Of a DNA stretch of 64,000 bases, positions 1 to 11,970 are shown one piece after another. This stretch comes from Zoroaster sp. YZ-2022 (lineage: Eukaryota; Echinodermata; Asteroidea; Forcipulatida; Zoroasteridae). The notes beneath the pieces are model-generated. The model was given only the letters and a program-made list of their open reading frames with translations. It was not told where the DNA came from and did not search any database. Location: NCBI GenBank assembly GCA_029582265.1, contig CM055817.1:23674235-23738234 (forward strand), in the 5' to 3' direction. The position numbers and the translations under genes are program-made. Position 1 is the stretch's first letter; every line of letters starts with the position of its first letter.

Positions 1-377
1 AAATTTTATCTTTATCCACACCCCGGAGTCAATTGATAACATTTCGGTCGGCAGAGAAACGATTCGTGACGTGCTATCTATCACTAAAACAGGAACTCTG
101 TTGGTCGGTTCGATTCCGTTCCCGATCGTCAAAATTACACGATAACCGACAAATTCCATCACTTCTACCCGGATTCTGGTTCCGTTTGGTTCCGTCACTC
201 TCCAAATGCACTCGAAACGCTTGGCGAGCTCCGTGTAGTTGGTGATGATGACATTGTCTGATGTGATATTCGGAATAGTTTCTGATATTCCTGGATATAT
301 CGCGAAATAGCCAGATTCTCCCAATATAGTCAAAGGCTCACCATGACGTAAAGACATGTCCGTGATACCACAAAGAT
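1..377 (-). CDS. CUB-domain exon of gene A (partial, runs off the left edge)
   Basis: Exon of a secreted multi-domain protein, read leftwards. On the minus strand a polypyrimidine/CAG acceptor lies just above 377, followed by two bases that complete a codon and then the residues LCGITDMSLRHGEP, the usual Cys-Gly start of a CUB domain. The rest matches the complete exons at 10573-11010 and 13083-13520 across the conserved core (ECIWRVTEPNGTRIRVEVMEF). CUB domains are extracellular beta-sandwiches that bind proteins or carbohydrate. The donor end lies outside the window, and the first bases already diverge from the paralogous exons, so the left limit is uncertain. It opens a third CUB-LDLa-LDLa cassette of the gene. 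Confidence 0.75.
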
Positions 378-1276
378 CTGAAGTGGTGATAAATATTTCA
401 AAATATATTTACAATGTTTACATTTCTGAATAATAAAGATTTATTAAATGTAGTGCTTTTATGTTGCCTTATTTGCCAAATTAACTAGAAAAGGCGATGG
501 ATAATAAATCAGGATGTGTGCCTCACATAAGCGCGTCTGTTGTGTTTTGGTTTAATTATAACCATAAAATAATATTAAAGATGTATCGCTCGCATTTCCT
601 GGCAATTTTCTTTTCCATTGAAACACACCAGCACCTCTAAACATTTCAATAACAATATAAGTTTGGGTTGAGGGTGGGTTTATCCCAGTTTGGGAATGAG
701 CTCTTCAATTATTAAATCATAAAACCTCCTCTATGTGCGTCTTAAAAAAGGTTTGAGAAGTTTAAACAATGCAATGATAGCAGTAGTTTGTGACGTCGTA
801 TTTCACATCACATTCTTTCGCAAAGTCATACTGCAGTTATTACCAAATGCCATCTTTGAATCAAGGCGTTTTGGCAAATCTGTATAAACAGTTAGCTACA
901 ATGCGGACAGCTAGCTACAATGGTGTGGAAAACGTGTGGGCGCACATCTACCTCCCTTCAATGTTGAGGTAAAACCAGATTTTCTTTGGAAACATTTGGC
1001 AGCGCGATATCCCAGCCAAATTCAAAGCGCTCAATATTGGGGGGGATTTCTTGGCAGGAATTCTCAGTATTAAGTCATGTAAAGTCAAGGTGTGCATCAG
1101 TTTTGCTCACCATCATGCAACGAGACGTCTATTCAATAACGGGGAACAGTATACCTAATATTTCAGGTGCACATAATAAACTCCCTGTTTGAAAATAAAA
1201 TTGCGTCCGCCATGACATGTTTCTTCTGGTTAATTAGGTAGTAAAGTTGATATCATATAAAGACATAGCGTTTTAC

Positions 1277-1387
1277 CACATGTTAATTCATCTGACCAGT
1301 CCTCACAGTCCGCATTTCCGTTGCAGAGTTGATAACCCGGCACACAGTCTCCTGATGCGCACTCAAAGTAAAGGGGTCCACACTCAC
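1277..1387 (-). CDS. LDL-receptor class A exon of gene A
   Basis: A 111-nt exon with AG acceptor above 1387 and GTAAAA donor below 1277. It translates to one LDLa module: CGPLYFECASGDCVPGYQLC followed by NGNADCEDWSDELTC. All six cysteines and the acidic calcium-binding cluster (D-C-x-D-x-S-D-E) are present, so it should fold and bind calcium. The boundaries are phase 1 at both ends (two bases in, one base out), so the exon can be duplicated or skipped without shifting the frame. Its closest relative in the window is 11860-11970, which differs mainly in WSDE versus FTDE. Confidence 0.88.
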
Positions 1388-1935
1388 CTTTTGGAAAAGT
1401 AGAATAAGTATAACAAAATCAGCTCATTAATTGTTGTATGTATTTGAGAGAGAGAGAGGTGTATGAAGTGTGAGGGCACAAAAAAACATGTTCAAAAGTA
1501 TTTTGACTTAATTATAAGTCCACTTTTCCTAATTTTTATGAAATAAATTTTGGTAAATAAAGTCGAATTTATTGCAATAAAATGATAATTCGTCCCTAAT
1601 TTGCCATAGTGACCAATCCGACTTTTTTCAATTTTAAGTTTTCCCACCCATTACACTCTAAGAAAAAAATACTCAACATTGCGTAAAATGTGACACTTTG
1701 CCACCGTAAAAAGGGAACATGGTCGTCAATAGGGTAAATGGGTACATGTGAGGGCAGAGTTGGTTAATGTGTTTGATTAGCCCATATGCGCTGAAATGGC
1801 AGCAATTGAGCTGTATGTTCGCCAGGGAGCTGACATGGTTTCAGGAATGATTTATGAGCCTGATGAGCAGGGGTAATAGTATAATGCGCCTTGAGCACCA
1901 GTTTGGTGGATACGTGCGCCATATAAGTCTACATT

Positions 1936-2484
<549 letters not shown>

Positions 2485-2887
2485 TTATTTTTTTACTTGA
2501 AGAAGCGAACACAAACAGTTTAAAATCACACGTTTCTTAAATTAGTCGTGAGAAGCACGGTTTTTCCAGTAACAATTTTATTTTGGTTGTCCCATCATGA
2601 ATTTTTGAACTTTTGGTCTGTTATACCAAGCTTCTGGTGCATATTCTGTGAAATAATTATATCATTTTAAAGAATTTGTTTTCTTTTCAAAAAGGAACTT
2701 ATCAATGTTTCAATGTTCAAAATGGAAATCGACGGTAAACACGGACGATATCGGTACGTCTTACTGAATACTGAGAAGATTGGATATCCCAAAGTTGACG
2801 TTCTTTAACTTTAAATAAATAAAAACACACTGCGGGCTAATACATCAACCTAGCCCAGATAATTATGTATGTCTACCCAATACTTAC

Positions 2888-3001
2888 CACAGCCTAACTC
2901 GTCCCCGTTAGCAGCGCACTCTCTGTTCCCATCACATACGGACATGTTGTTCATGAGACATTCTAGACCAGACGGACAGGAGAACTCACCATCGTCACAT
3001 T
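2888..3001 (-). CDS. LDL-receptor class A exon of gene A
   Basis: A 114-nt exon with TTGTAG acceptor and GTAAGTA donor. It encodes CDDGEFSCPSGLECLMNNMS then VCDGNRECAANGDELGC: six cysteines in LDLa order, with a slightly long Cys3-Cys4 loop and the acidic tail NGDE in place of SDE. Phase 1 at both ends. It is the first LDLa module of the second CUB-LDLa-LDLa cassette, paralogous to 12575-12688, whose acceptor is damaged; here the acceptor is intact. The DIRS element lies in the intron between this exon and the CUB exon at 10573-11010. Confidence 0.85.
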
Positions 3002-3568
3002 CTACAAGTTAACATTAAATGTTTTTCCTTAATAATTATACATTCTGAAGGCATTGAAAGTAACTTGAATATGACAATTTTACCAAAGGTAGGCCTATCA
3101 CTGTCATAATGTGTGTTAAAGCTTACGTATATACAAATCCCAAGATGGCGAAATTAACGTCGATATGCGCACTTCCGGGTTTGATGACGAGGCTCTCAGT
3201 GTTGAAAGTTATGCGATATATGCGAGCTTGAGTCGTTCACGCGCACGCACGCACCACGCACCGAATAATTCAGAGCTGTCCTGCCTGGTACAATGCTCCA
3301 GGTTCTCAAAGTTGCAGTTTATTATGTGTCATTCAGAGAAATAATGAAAATGCATTTAGATGTTTCGTATTCATTCTTATGTTTATTTATTTATTTATTT
3401 TATAATGGACAATTAATTTCACTATTTTTTCTAATTTGATAGCACATGAGACCAGACTAATTTATCCCTGTTTGATACCATGATCAATTTAACACCAATA
3501 AGTTCCATGTAGACCTGTGATCATTTTTGTTTTGCGAATTTACCAGTAGGGGCTTACTGACTGAATAT

Positions 3569-3964
3569 TAGGGCTGTGCGGATACCCGACCAAAACGGTC
3601 ATTACCTGGTTCCATTTTTCGGTTCCAATTATCCGTGAACGACTTTTTAAAATTCAGACTTAACATTTGAGCGGTGTGAACAGAAATCTGTGACTCTTGA
3701 ACAATGTAATGTTAACACTTTTACAGACAATTATCTTTAAATTCAAGAGATTGCACTCCAATAAAGAAAATATTGATTTAAGTATGGTATCCTCTGTATT
3801 ATAAAAGTCAATTAATTTTGTTACCATTTACAGTACATGTATTTGTTCACCACCGGAAGCATGTTTTCAACAAAAATGATAACGGGTATCCGGGTATCCG
3901 GGTATCCTAAGTTTCCTGATTTCGGGTATCCGGTTCCAAAAATATCCGAAAACGCACAGCTCTA
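3569..3964. mobile_element. hAT-type MITE (396 bp) with 8-bp TSD
   Basis: The ends read TAGGGCTGTGCGGATA on the left and CGCACAGCTCTA on the right, forming imperfect terminal inverted repeats. The identical 8-bp duplication CTGAATAT flanks both ends (3561-3568 and 3965-3972). Eight-base target duplications with TAGGG-type ends fit hAT elements. The inside is non-coding and carries short tandem GGGTATCC units near the right end. Located in an intron of gene A. Confidence 0.85.
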
Positions 3965-4229
3965 CTGAATATTACTTTTTTTTTTTTTTTTTTAGATACG
4001 TCTTGCTTTCTACTATCAAGAGACTGATAGCAATTTTAACTGCACAATTGTTTATCATGGCTGTCATTTCGCAAGAGTTGTCTCTGTTTACAAAGTGGAA
4101 ACCGTAAGTCCTGTGTGGCGCACGCTGCTCACTTGACAGTCCAGTTATGAAAAAAAGTTTAACAATATTGGGATGGGGTTTACAAAAATAGCTAAAAAAT
4201 CACAGGTCGCAGGTGGTCGCAGTTAATTT

Positions 4230-4390
4230 TGGTGTCCACTTCAGGGGACTCCCTTACCTGTTAAACCTACAAATGCACATTTCCCTAGCCGAAGGCTCCC
4301 TCGCTAGATTCTTTTTTACCGCACCCTCTAGTGTCCCTTCCCATCATGCCTCTGCGCCATGCGTGTCGTCGTTCTCTTTTTCTCTAGCGC
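4230..4390 (+). repeat. Left inverted terminal repeat of the DIRS element
   Basis: The stretch from GTCCACTTCAGGGGACTC through the AGGAGCC/TAGCCGAAGG region to the TCGTCGTTCTC block is the reverse complement of the right end (about 9858-9998). The outermost ~60 bp is also complementary to the first half of the internal complementary region at 9695-9750. Confidence 0.85.
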
Positions 4391-4557
4391 TACGATGGAG
4401 AAAGACGTAGTTTTTTCTGCGGAGCTCCGCTTCCGAAGTAACCGACTTTTTTGTCTCCTCGACTTGATTCTTGAAGTATTTTGGTCTGTTCCTTAGCGAA
4501 CAGACCGTGGGTAAGTCCTTGTTTTTATTCCTTTCTTGTTTTTACACTACAGGAATT

Positions 4558-6643
4558 ATGGATTTAGCCCCCGATTTTTCTTCTCCGTGCGGCTCTTGTC
4601 AGCGCGGGAAACCCCGCGCTTCTGTAGACCCGCATGAATTATGCCCCCGCTGCAGAACGTGCAATCGTTTGAAGCCTTGCACAGTCTGCCGAGGTTGGAA
4701 GGATACGGAGTGGGAGGCAGTGGCAGCCTGGCTCCGTTCCCGCTCCCCCTCCGGTGATTTTTCTACCAGCCTTCGCGGTCCCTGTCCTCCAAAAAAGGTG
4801 TCACCACTGGATCCAAAGGAAAGTTTGGAGGCATACCTTCGCGGTCCCTGCCATCCAAAACAAGTCTCACTACCAGTTCCAAAAGAAAGACTAGAGCCAT
4901 ACCTTCGGGGTCACTGGCCTCTGGGTCTACAGTAAAGGCAAAGGGGCGCAAGTCTACTGGTGACATACCTTCGCGGTCCCTGTCATCTGGGACGGCCGCC
5001 ACTGCCGGGCCCCCAGCTACGGGAGATGTACCTTTACGGTCACCGGCCTCTGGTAGCGCGGTAGCCCATATCGATCCGACTTTACCGGCTAGCCCCCATG
5101 GCAGTCATTACAGCCGGGCAGACTCTGGTGGAGAAAGGGAACGTACTGGCCGTCGTAAGAGGCGACACCGCTACAGCTCTAGTGCGTCTTCCTCGGGCAG
5201 TTCCTCACGGCACCGGCGGCTTTGCCGCCGATCACCGGACGGGTCCACAGCGCTACTCCTACAGGGATTTAGAGATCTGACAGCCACTGTGGCGTCTCTG
5301 GTCCAAAAACCTACAGGGGCCGTTCCGACTCGCCCCTTACCCCCAGAACCGACTGACTACGGGTCAAGTCCTGAGGCTGGGGATGCAATATCTGTACTCG
5401 TCTCCGATGAGTTTTCCCGACACTGACGAGGTACCTGACGTTGGATTCGCCCCAGATGTACCACCTTCCACAGTCGCCCCAAGTTCATCCGTCATGCCTG
5501 CAGATGTTTTTCAGCCCATGGGTCCCCCAGGGTTTTCCGCTGGATCTCGGGATATACCCCAACGCCCCGGCGATGACATGTACATTCCGTCAAGGGACTC
5601 CTCAGGCGACTCTGATACTGCTAGTATCCACTCTACTTCAGATCGCCGGCTTCGTCTGGTTATGAAGGACATGGTCCGGGTGCTACACATTCCATCCTCA
5701 GACGAACCTACGGCAACCGGCGACGGAACTCGCCAATCCTTTAAGCGGCGTACTGCTCCCGCGGCGTCCAGAGAGGAAAACTTTCCGGTCTTTCCGATTG
5801 ATCGGCTTTGTGTGGACCGCATCACGACTCTTTCAAAAGTGAGACGGATACGCCCGTGTTCTCGCCGGGATCTACGTCCCTTTAGAGTCCCTCAGGCGGA
5901 CTATGATCAATTTTTGACAGTTCCTTCCTTACCAACTGCCTCCAGGGATAAGATTGCGGCCGATACAGGTGCTCGCAATTCAGTAAAAGCCCCCTTTCCC
6001 AGTCGGGAGAGAAATGGCTTAGAGGATACTCTGGTTAAGGTAGACACGGCCTCACGAGCGGGCCTTCGTGTTTCCTGTTTTCTTCAACTGCTATCTGAAT
6101 ATCTAGTTTGCTCTTGTGAGACAGACTCCACCGTTTCAGCGGAGTCAACTGAGATGGCCTTTCGCTGCTTGGATGATTGTCTCCGTGTCTGCATGGACCA
6201 GTCCACAAGAGTCTCCATGCTGGCCACGGCCGCTCGGAGATCCAACGTGACCGAGTCAATTTTTCTTCCGTCCGATGGGGTCAAATCTGACTTGGAAGGC
6301 GTTCCACGTCTCGGGCCTGATTTATTCGCGGGACAGTTCCAGGATATCATGGAAAGGGAGGCAAAACGGATCAAGGCCACGGACAAAATCAACCTCCGTA
6401 AATCATCTACCCAGAGCTCCCCATCCTACCAGGGGCAATTCCCAACTGGGGAAGAGCCAGCGCTTTCCAAGGAAGCCTCTTAAACCCTTCCACCCGGTCA
6501 GCGCTACACCCCAAGGGTACCCTGCATCCACTTCTCGGTCCGCAACCCCACAGTCACGTCCTGGGAGTGGCCGTGGCCGGGGATCCAGACCAGGGTTTAC
6601 CCCTCGCCCTAAGACCACCCGTGGTGGCTTCTGGCGCCGGTGA
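4558..6643 (+). pseudogene. DIRS gag-like ORF, broken
   Basis: Putative Gag, the nucleic-acid-binding structural protein of the DIRS element. The frame starts at MDLAPDFSSPCGSCQRGKP and has a Cys/His-rich N-terminal patch (CGSC, HELCPRCRTC, CTVC) in its first ~60 residues. A stop at 4933-4935 ends that frame. Coding resumes in other frames: an Arg/Ser-rich stretch (about 5097-5408), then a 5383-6483 frame with conserved-looking acidic and helical sequence, then a basic GRGRGSRPG tail (about 6470-6643) in a third frame. At least three frame changes or stops are needed to read it through, so it is a pseudogene. The C-terminal end overlaps the RT start in another frame, a normal DIRS arrangement. 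The family assignment rests on position and composition. Confidence 0.7.
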
Positions 6644-8382
6644 CGTTTACCCCCCTCCGGCTCCCTACCTAGGGCCCGTAGGGGGTCGTCTTTCCAATTT
6701 CGCAAAGACTTGGGCCCTTTTTTGCGACGACGTGTGGGTTCTCGAAACCGTAACCGAAGGTTATGCTCTGGAGTTTACGAGTGCCCCCCCGTCGTATTAC
6801 ATGCCAAAAATAACGCCGGTCCCAGCAGATCCCGACAAACGGCGTACGCTGGAATCGGAGATTCAGGCTCTTCTTATCAAACGGGCGATTACCATGATAC
6901 CGCCCGATCGGGCAAACCAAGGGTTCTTTTCAAGTTTCTTTCTAACGCCAAAGAAACAACAGGGCGAATGGCGTCCAATTTTAAACCTTCGCCCCTTGAA
7001 CCACTTCATACGCCCAAAGCGTTTCCGGATGGAAACCTTACACACAGTTCTGGAGGCTTTGCCCCATCCTGCATGGGGGGCTTCGCTGGACTTGAAGGAT
7101 GCTTACCTACACGTCCCGATAAGGGAAAACGACTGCTCTTTCCTCCGGTTTCGGTACCAAAACACAACCTACGAATTCCGTTCTCTACCCTTCGGCCTTT
7201 CAACGGCCCCAAGGGTGTTCACCCGACTAGTAAAGGTGGTGGCGGCGATTCTACGGAAACACAGAGACCGATGCCCGGAGAAGTGTGAGTCTCACTCGCA
7301 AGATCTCTTCCGCTCTGGGCTTCATCATCAACGAGGAGAAATCAAGACCGACCCCCTCCATGACACCCACTTTTCTCGGTGCCGAGCTGGAACTTTAAAG
7401 AGGGCTTGTCTCACCCAGTCGAGAAAGGGTCCACAATCTCATAGAATGTGTGGCCATCCTCTTGTCCGCCCAATCTGCTCCCGCAGCGGCCTGGCTACGA
7501 CTGCTGGGTCTGATAGCAAGCATGGTGGACCTAATACCGTAGTGCAGGATGAGGCTCCGTCCGTTACAGCTGCACCTACTTGCCTTGCACCGGCCCTACC
7601 GGGACCCTATCACCCTTCCAGTTCCGGTACTTCCCCACATACGACCGCACCTCCGTTGGTGGCTCCAACGAGAGGTCCTCACCAAGGGAAACACCTTCCC
7701 ATGCCCCCATCCCACCTTGACTCTGACCACAGATGCTTCCAACATGGGCTGGGGTGCTCATTTGGGGACAGACTCATGCGCAGGGACTTGGTCCCAAGAG
7801 GAGAAACCTTTACACATAAACATCCTCGAGCTCCTGGCTGTTCAGAAGGCTCTGAAATACTTCGGACCGACCGTGTCCGGCCAACACACCCGAGTCAGAA
7901 CCGACAACACAACGGTTGTGGCCTACATCAATCGGCAGGGGGGCACTCGGTCCCCACGCTTATGCATGTACCTTTGGAACCTACTCTGCTGGTGCATAGC
8001 GAACAAGACAACCCTATCAGCAGTTCACCTACCCGGGAGGCTGAATACGGTGGCAGATGCTCTCTCCAGAAACAGAGCCCTGCCGACGGAATGGACGTTG
8101 CACCCATCCGTGGTTCGAGCCATCTTTCATCGGTTCGATCGCCCCCACATAGATCTCTTTGCCTCAGCCCGGAACAACCAGTTACCGGTATACTGCTCTC
8201 GGGGCAGGGATCCTCAGGCATGGGCATGGGACGCCCTATCGACCGATTGGTCAAACATGTACGCTTATGCTTACCCACCGATCTCCCTCCTCCCGAGGGT
8301 CTTGGCGAAGATCGAGATCACTCCTTGCCGAGTGCTTCTTATAGTCCTTTTTGGCCCCGTCAGCCCTGGATTCAGAAACTAA
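6567..8382 (+). pseudogene. DIRS reverse transcriptase-RNase H, catalytic box deleted
   Basis: Reverse transcriptase and RNase H of the DIRS element. RT motifs are read from PVGGRLSNFAKTW through SFFLTPKKQQGEWRPILNLR, LDLKDAYLHVPI and FRSLPFGLSTAPRVFTRLVK. Around 7272-7285 the sequence jumps straight from LRKHRDRCP to a segment that normally follows the catalytic aspartates (VSLTRKISSALGF in the next frame). The YxDD box is therefore deleted and the frame shifted. Two further stops follow (TAA after GAELEL near 7396; TAG near 7530). The RNase H domain is then open at 7549-8382, with TDASNMGWGAHLG, LELLAVQKAL, RTDNTTVVAYINRQGG and HLPGRLNTVADALSR, and its acidic residues look intact. The enzyme as a whole cannot be functional. 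Confidence 0.9.
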
Positions 8383-9529
8383 TCCGCCTTCTGGTGAGTC
8401 CTCCTGTGCTGCTTCCCCACAGGGAGGATCTTCTCAGCCAACCTCAGTCGCGCATTTACCATCCCTAACCGGAGACTCTACACTTAACGTGTTGGATGCT
8501 GTCAAACGACCCTATTGCTCAGCGGGCCTTTCAGAGAACGCTGCAGCCTTGGCGGCCCGGAACCGACGTCCATCTACAAGGAGGACCTACAACAGCCGCC
8601 TACGACATTACCATAAATGGTGTGGCGACAACTCTGTTGATCCCTGCTCAGCATCTATACAACAAATAGGCGATTTCCTTCTTGCCCTTTTTAATCAGGG
8701 CCTTACAGTGGCCACGATACGAGGATATCGCTCGGCCCTCGGTGCGGTTCATACCGGGTTTCCAGATAACTCTACCGTTTCATCCAACGGGGCCTTGACT
8801 CAACTCCTCAGGGGCATGTTCCTCGAACGTCCTCCACGGAAGGAGTTACTGCCTTCATGGGACCTGGGGCAAGTGCTTCAGTCTCTTAAGATAGCTCCCT
8901 TCGAACCACTAGCTCAGGCATCACTTATTGACCTCTCTGTCAAAACGGTCTTCTTGGTAGCCATCGCCACGGCAAGACGCCGTAGCGAACTTCATGCCCT
9001 AACCATTGACCATGGACATATCAGGTGGGAACCTGGCGGGGTTCGCCTCATCCCCCGTCATTCTTTCCTTACGAAAAATCAGTCCCCTTCATATCTTCCC
9101 CCCGACATTTTTATCCCTGACATCAAGTCAGCCTCATCCATACCTGCGGATAGCCTCTGGTGCCCTGTCCGAGCACTTAAATGGTATCTGGCTCGTACTA
9201 AGCCGCTTCGGGGCTCTGTCTCCCAACTATTCATCTCATCCACGAAGCCGCATGGGGCGGCCTCCCTGGATACTATCTCCCGATGGATAGTGCGGGCCAT
9301 ACACTCATCGCAATCGCAATGGCCCACCTCCACTGGGAAGACTGCCCATGCTCACGAGACATGGGCTATGTCAACTTCATGGGCCTACATGAAAGGTGTC
9401 CCACTTCAGGACATCCTCCAAGCAGCATTCACGTCTTGTTACCTGCGGGATGTACTACAGACGGAGGGACAGGTTGGCCGTGCCACTCTCAGGACGGCTC
9501 GATCCTCCGATCCGGCCTCCACACAATGA
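8351..9529 (+). pseudogene. DIRS tyrosine recombinase with HxxR arginine replaced
   Basis: Tyrosine recombinase/integrase of the DIRS element, about 392 codons, open throughout and overlapping the end of RNase H. A SAM-like core-binding N-terminal part (RRPSTRRTYNSRLRHYHKWC, GLTVATIRGYRSALGAVH) is followed by the catalytic part. The first catalytic Arg lies in AIATARRRSELHAL. The H-x-x-R motif reads HETW, with W338 (codon TGG at 9362-9364) where Arg is expected; CGG to TGG is a typical CpG decay change. The segment before the presumed nucleophile (AAFTSCYLRD) looks shortened, lacking the Trp/Phe spacer usual in this family, though the Tyr remains. A lost active-site Arg makes strand transfer very unlikely, so it is called a pseudogene despite the open frame. 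Confidence 0.85.
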
Positions 9530-9694
9530 CTGGATGTCGGCCCCTGCTGGTGCCTTCTGGACCTTTCATTTGTGGGTGTGTAACCTTTTTCTGTTTTAAT
9601 TGGGAGAACGTGAAGGGACCAAATCGTTTGGTTTTTCCTTGACGGATTCTTCCTATGCCTCGCCCTCGCCCTCCTCCTTTTTCCCTGTGCTAAT

Positions 9695-9810
9695 CTGTGC
9701 ATTTGTAGGTTTAACAGGTAAGGGAGTCCCCTGAAGTGGACTCCCCCAAATCAAGGGTGATTTGGGAGTCCGCGAAGGGACGATACTTACCTGTTAAACC
9801 TCCCACCCTC
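9695..9810. repeat. DIRS internal complementary region
   Basis: The first half (TTTAACAGGTAAGGGAGTCC, then CTGAAGTGGAC) is the reverse complement of the element's left end. The second half (about 9749-9808, GAGTCCGCGAAGGGACGATA) is the reverse complement of the right end. This left-end/right-end juxtaposition is diagnostic of DIRS elements and is thought to template circle formation. Confidence 0.88.
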
Positions 9811-9857
9811 CTGCCCCACTTGGGCTCAGCCTATACTCTTCTTTTTTACTCACACCC

Positions 9858-10043
9858 GAGAAAAAGAGGACGACGACACGCATGGCGCAGAGGCATGATG
9901 GGAAGGGACACTAGAGGGCGCTATTAGGGTGCGGTAAAAAAGAATCTAGCGAGGAAGCCTTCGGCTAGGGAAATGTGCATTTGTAGGTTTAACAGGTAAG
10001 TATCGTCCCTTCGCGGACTCCCAAATCACCCTTGATTTGGGGG
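9858..10043 (+). repeat. Right inverted terminal repeat of the DIRS element
   Basis: Reverse-complementary to 4230-4390 over about 140 bp, and continuing into ~45 bp (ending CCCTTGATTTGGGGG) found only in the internal complementary region. The element ends just before AATCAAC. Confidence 0.85.
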
Positions 10044-10572
10044 AATCAACATGTTGCTGAAAGGTTCTGCTTCAGGGAAATATAAAAATTTAGATGAGAA
10101 TCGGCGGGAATTTCTAGTTCCAACATAGCTGAACAGAAAACTAAATTCCTCAGTTTTTATTGATGAAATCAAAAACCTAATTTACGATCGACTTAATATG
10201 CTAATATAACACTTTTAACCAGTTCGCGTCGGGAATAAAACAGTTTTTCTGGGCCCCTCTGGTGGGTTTCTTTTTCCCACACACACGTTAATGGAAGCTT
10301 CCACAGCGGGTGGCCGGCACTTCCGAGCATGTCACCGTGCACGCATGGCTGAACCGAGCATACATACAAATATTCCGGAGTTTCCTCTGGCGTGTTTAGA
10401 CGCTCTCCGAAACGTGGTGCAAAAAACATTGCGTGTATACACGGCCTCCGACGCGAACTGGTTTTAAAAGTTAAATCCAACTTTATAACGAGTTGTCACT
10501 GACTGAACTCTTTAAAATATTGATTCAACACTTTAGTTTTAAGAAGGTACTTTTTAAGAAGTATCATCTTAC

Positions 10573-11010
10573 CTATTTGCTGATATGTTGTGAAGACAAG
10601 CCTGAGTTTCTTCAAGTATCGATATGTTCTCGTATATTTCAGCGTTATCCACACCCCTGAGTCAATTGATAACATTTCGGTCGGCAGAGAAACGATTCGT
10701 GACATGCTATCTATCACTAAAACAGGAACTCTGTTGGTCGGTTCGATTCCGTTCCCGATCGTCAAAATTACACCATAACCGACAAATTCCATCACTTCTA
10801 CCCGGATTCTGGTTCCGTTTGGTTCCGTAACTCTCCAAATGCACTCGAAATGCTTGGCGAGCTCCGTGTAGTTGGTGATGATGACATTGTCTGATGTGAT
10901 ATTCGGAATAGTTTCTGATATTCCTGGATATATTGCGAAGTAGCCAGATTCTCCCAATATAGTCAAAGGCTCACCATGACGTAAAGACATGTCCGTGGTA
11001 CCACAAAGAT
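10573..11010 (-). CDS. CUB-domain exon of gene A
   Basis: A 438-nt exon (146 codons, phase 1-1) with acceptor CTTCAG and donor GTAAGAT. It begins LCGTTDMSLRHGEPLTILG; the core has FECIWRVTEPNGTRIRVEVM, then VWITLKYTRTYRYLKKLRL and VFTTY, a CUB-type beta-strand pattern. Several N-x-S/T sites (NITSDN, NYTE, NGTR) fit an extracellular, glycosylated protein. Only the N-terminal Cys pair of a canonical CUB domain is obvious. This exon heads the second CUB-LDLa-LDLa cassette (with 2888-3001 and 1277-1387) and is very similar to 13083-13520. Confidence 0.85.
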
Positions 11011-11859
11011 CTGAAGTGATGATAAATATTTCAAAATGTTTACAATGTTTGCTGAATAAGTACAGAGTTATAGAGTGTAGCGTTTTTATGTTGACTTTTT
11101 GTCACGCAGTGAACCGTACAATTCCTCAAAAGGCAGCGGATAATATAGGCCTAATACATATGCCACTTCAGTGAGTTTTTGTTAGATTGCAATCATAACT
11201 AGTAAAGACGTATCGTCCGCGTTTTCACTGCATTTCCCGTCATTTTTCTTGTTCATCGAAAGACACCAGTACCTCTCAACATTTCAATTGAGGGCGGGCT
11301 TATCCCAGTTTGGAAACGGGGTCTTCAATTATTCACTCTTTAAACTGCCTCTGTGCATCTTAGAAGGGTTTGAGAAGCTAAAACAATGCAACAATGGTAG
11401 TTTGTGGCGTCACGTTTCACTGCAGTCTTTCTTACAGTCATAGTTAAACCAAAGCGTTTTGGCAAATCTGTAACGGCATATTTAATAACATAAAATAGAT
11501 GATTTATTTAATGTTTGCCCTACACCGACGTATGTATAGCACTGTATACTCAGTGCTTTCCGAGTGTCTGTGAAAAAACTACACACAACCTCCTGCTTAC
11601 GAGTGCAGACGTCTTAACGTCTTAACCTTTCGACCACCGAGCTTGCTTGATGACGATTGGCCGGCTAGAATCCCATATAGCAGCGGTTTCGGTGAAATTC
11701 TTGGTCGGGTAATAAACAATTAATTTTGCCCTACACCGTCGTATGTAGATGGCGGGTAGATTTCTTCCAAAGGAAGATATCTAGCTTTCTTGTCAAGGTG
11801 TGCACCAGTGTTAGCCACGAAACGTCTATTAAAACAACGGGGGAACACTAAAAACCTAC

Positions 11860-11970
11860 CACACGTCAATTCATCCGTGAAGTCCTCACAGTCCGCATTT
11901 CCGTTGCAGAGTTGATAACCCGGCACACAGTCTCCTGATGCGCACTCAAAGTAAAGGGGTCCACATTCAC
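11860..11970 (-). CDS. LDL-receptor class A exon of gene A
   Basis: A 111-nt exon with phase-1 ends, donor GTAGGT and CAAAAG-type acceptor. It gives CGPLYFECASGDCVPGYQLC then NGNADCEDFTDELTC: six cysteines and the calcium cluster DCEDFTDE. It is the second LDLa of the first internal cassette, with 1277-1387 as its paralogue. The surrounding intron sequence is also duplicated, showing a genomic cassette duplication and not retrotransposed exons. Confidence 0.87.

Larger units (their letters stand above)
4230..10043 (+). mobile_element. DIRS-type tyrosine-recombinase retrotransposon, degraded
   Basis: A 5.8-kb element in an intron of gene A, in antisense to the gene. Order: left inverted terminal repeat, gag-like region, reverse transcriptase, RNase H, tyrosine recombinase, internal complementary region, right inverted terminal repeat. 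There is no DDE integrase and no target-site duplication, as expected for DIRS elements, which integrate as circles through a tyrosine recombinase. GC content is clearly higher than in the flanks. Every coding region carries disabling lesions: frameshifts and stops in gag and RT, a deleted RT catalytic box and a substituted recombinase arginine. It is therefore an immobile fossil. Confidence 0.93.

Noticed and set aside
10193..10480. 95-codon minus-strand frame (MDLTFKTSSRRRPCIHAM...)
   Set aside because: No domain, no splice context, lies in an intron; regarded as chance.
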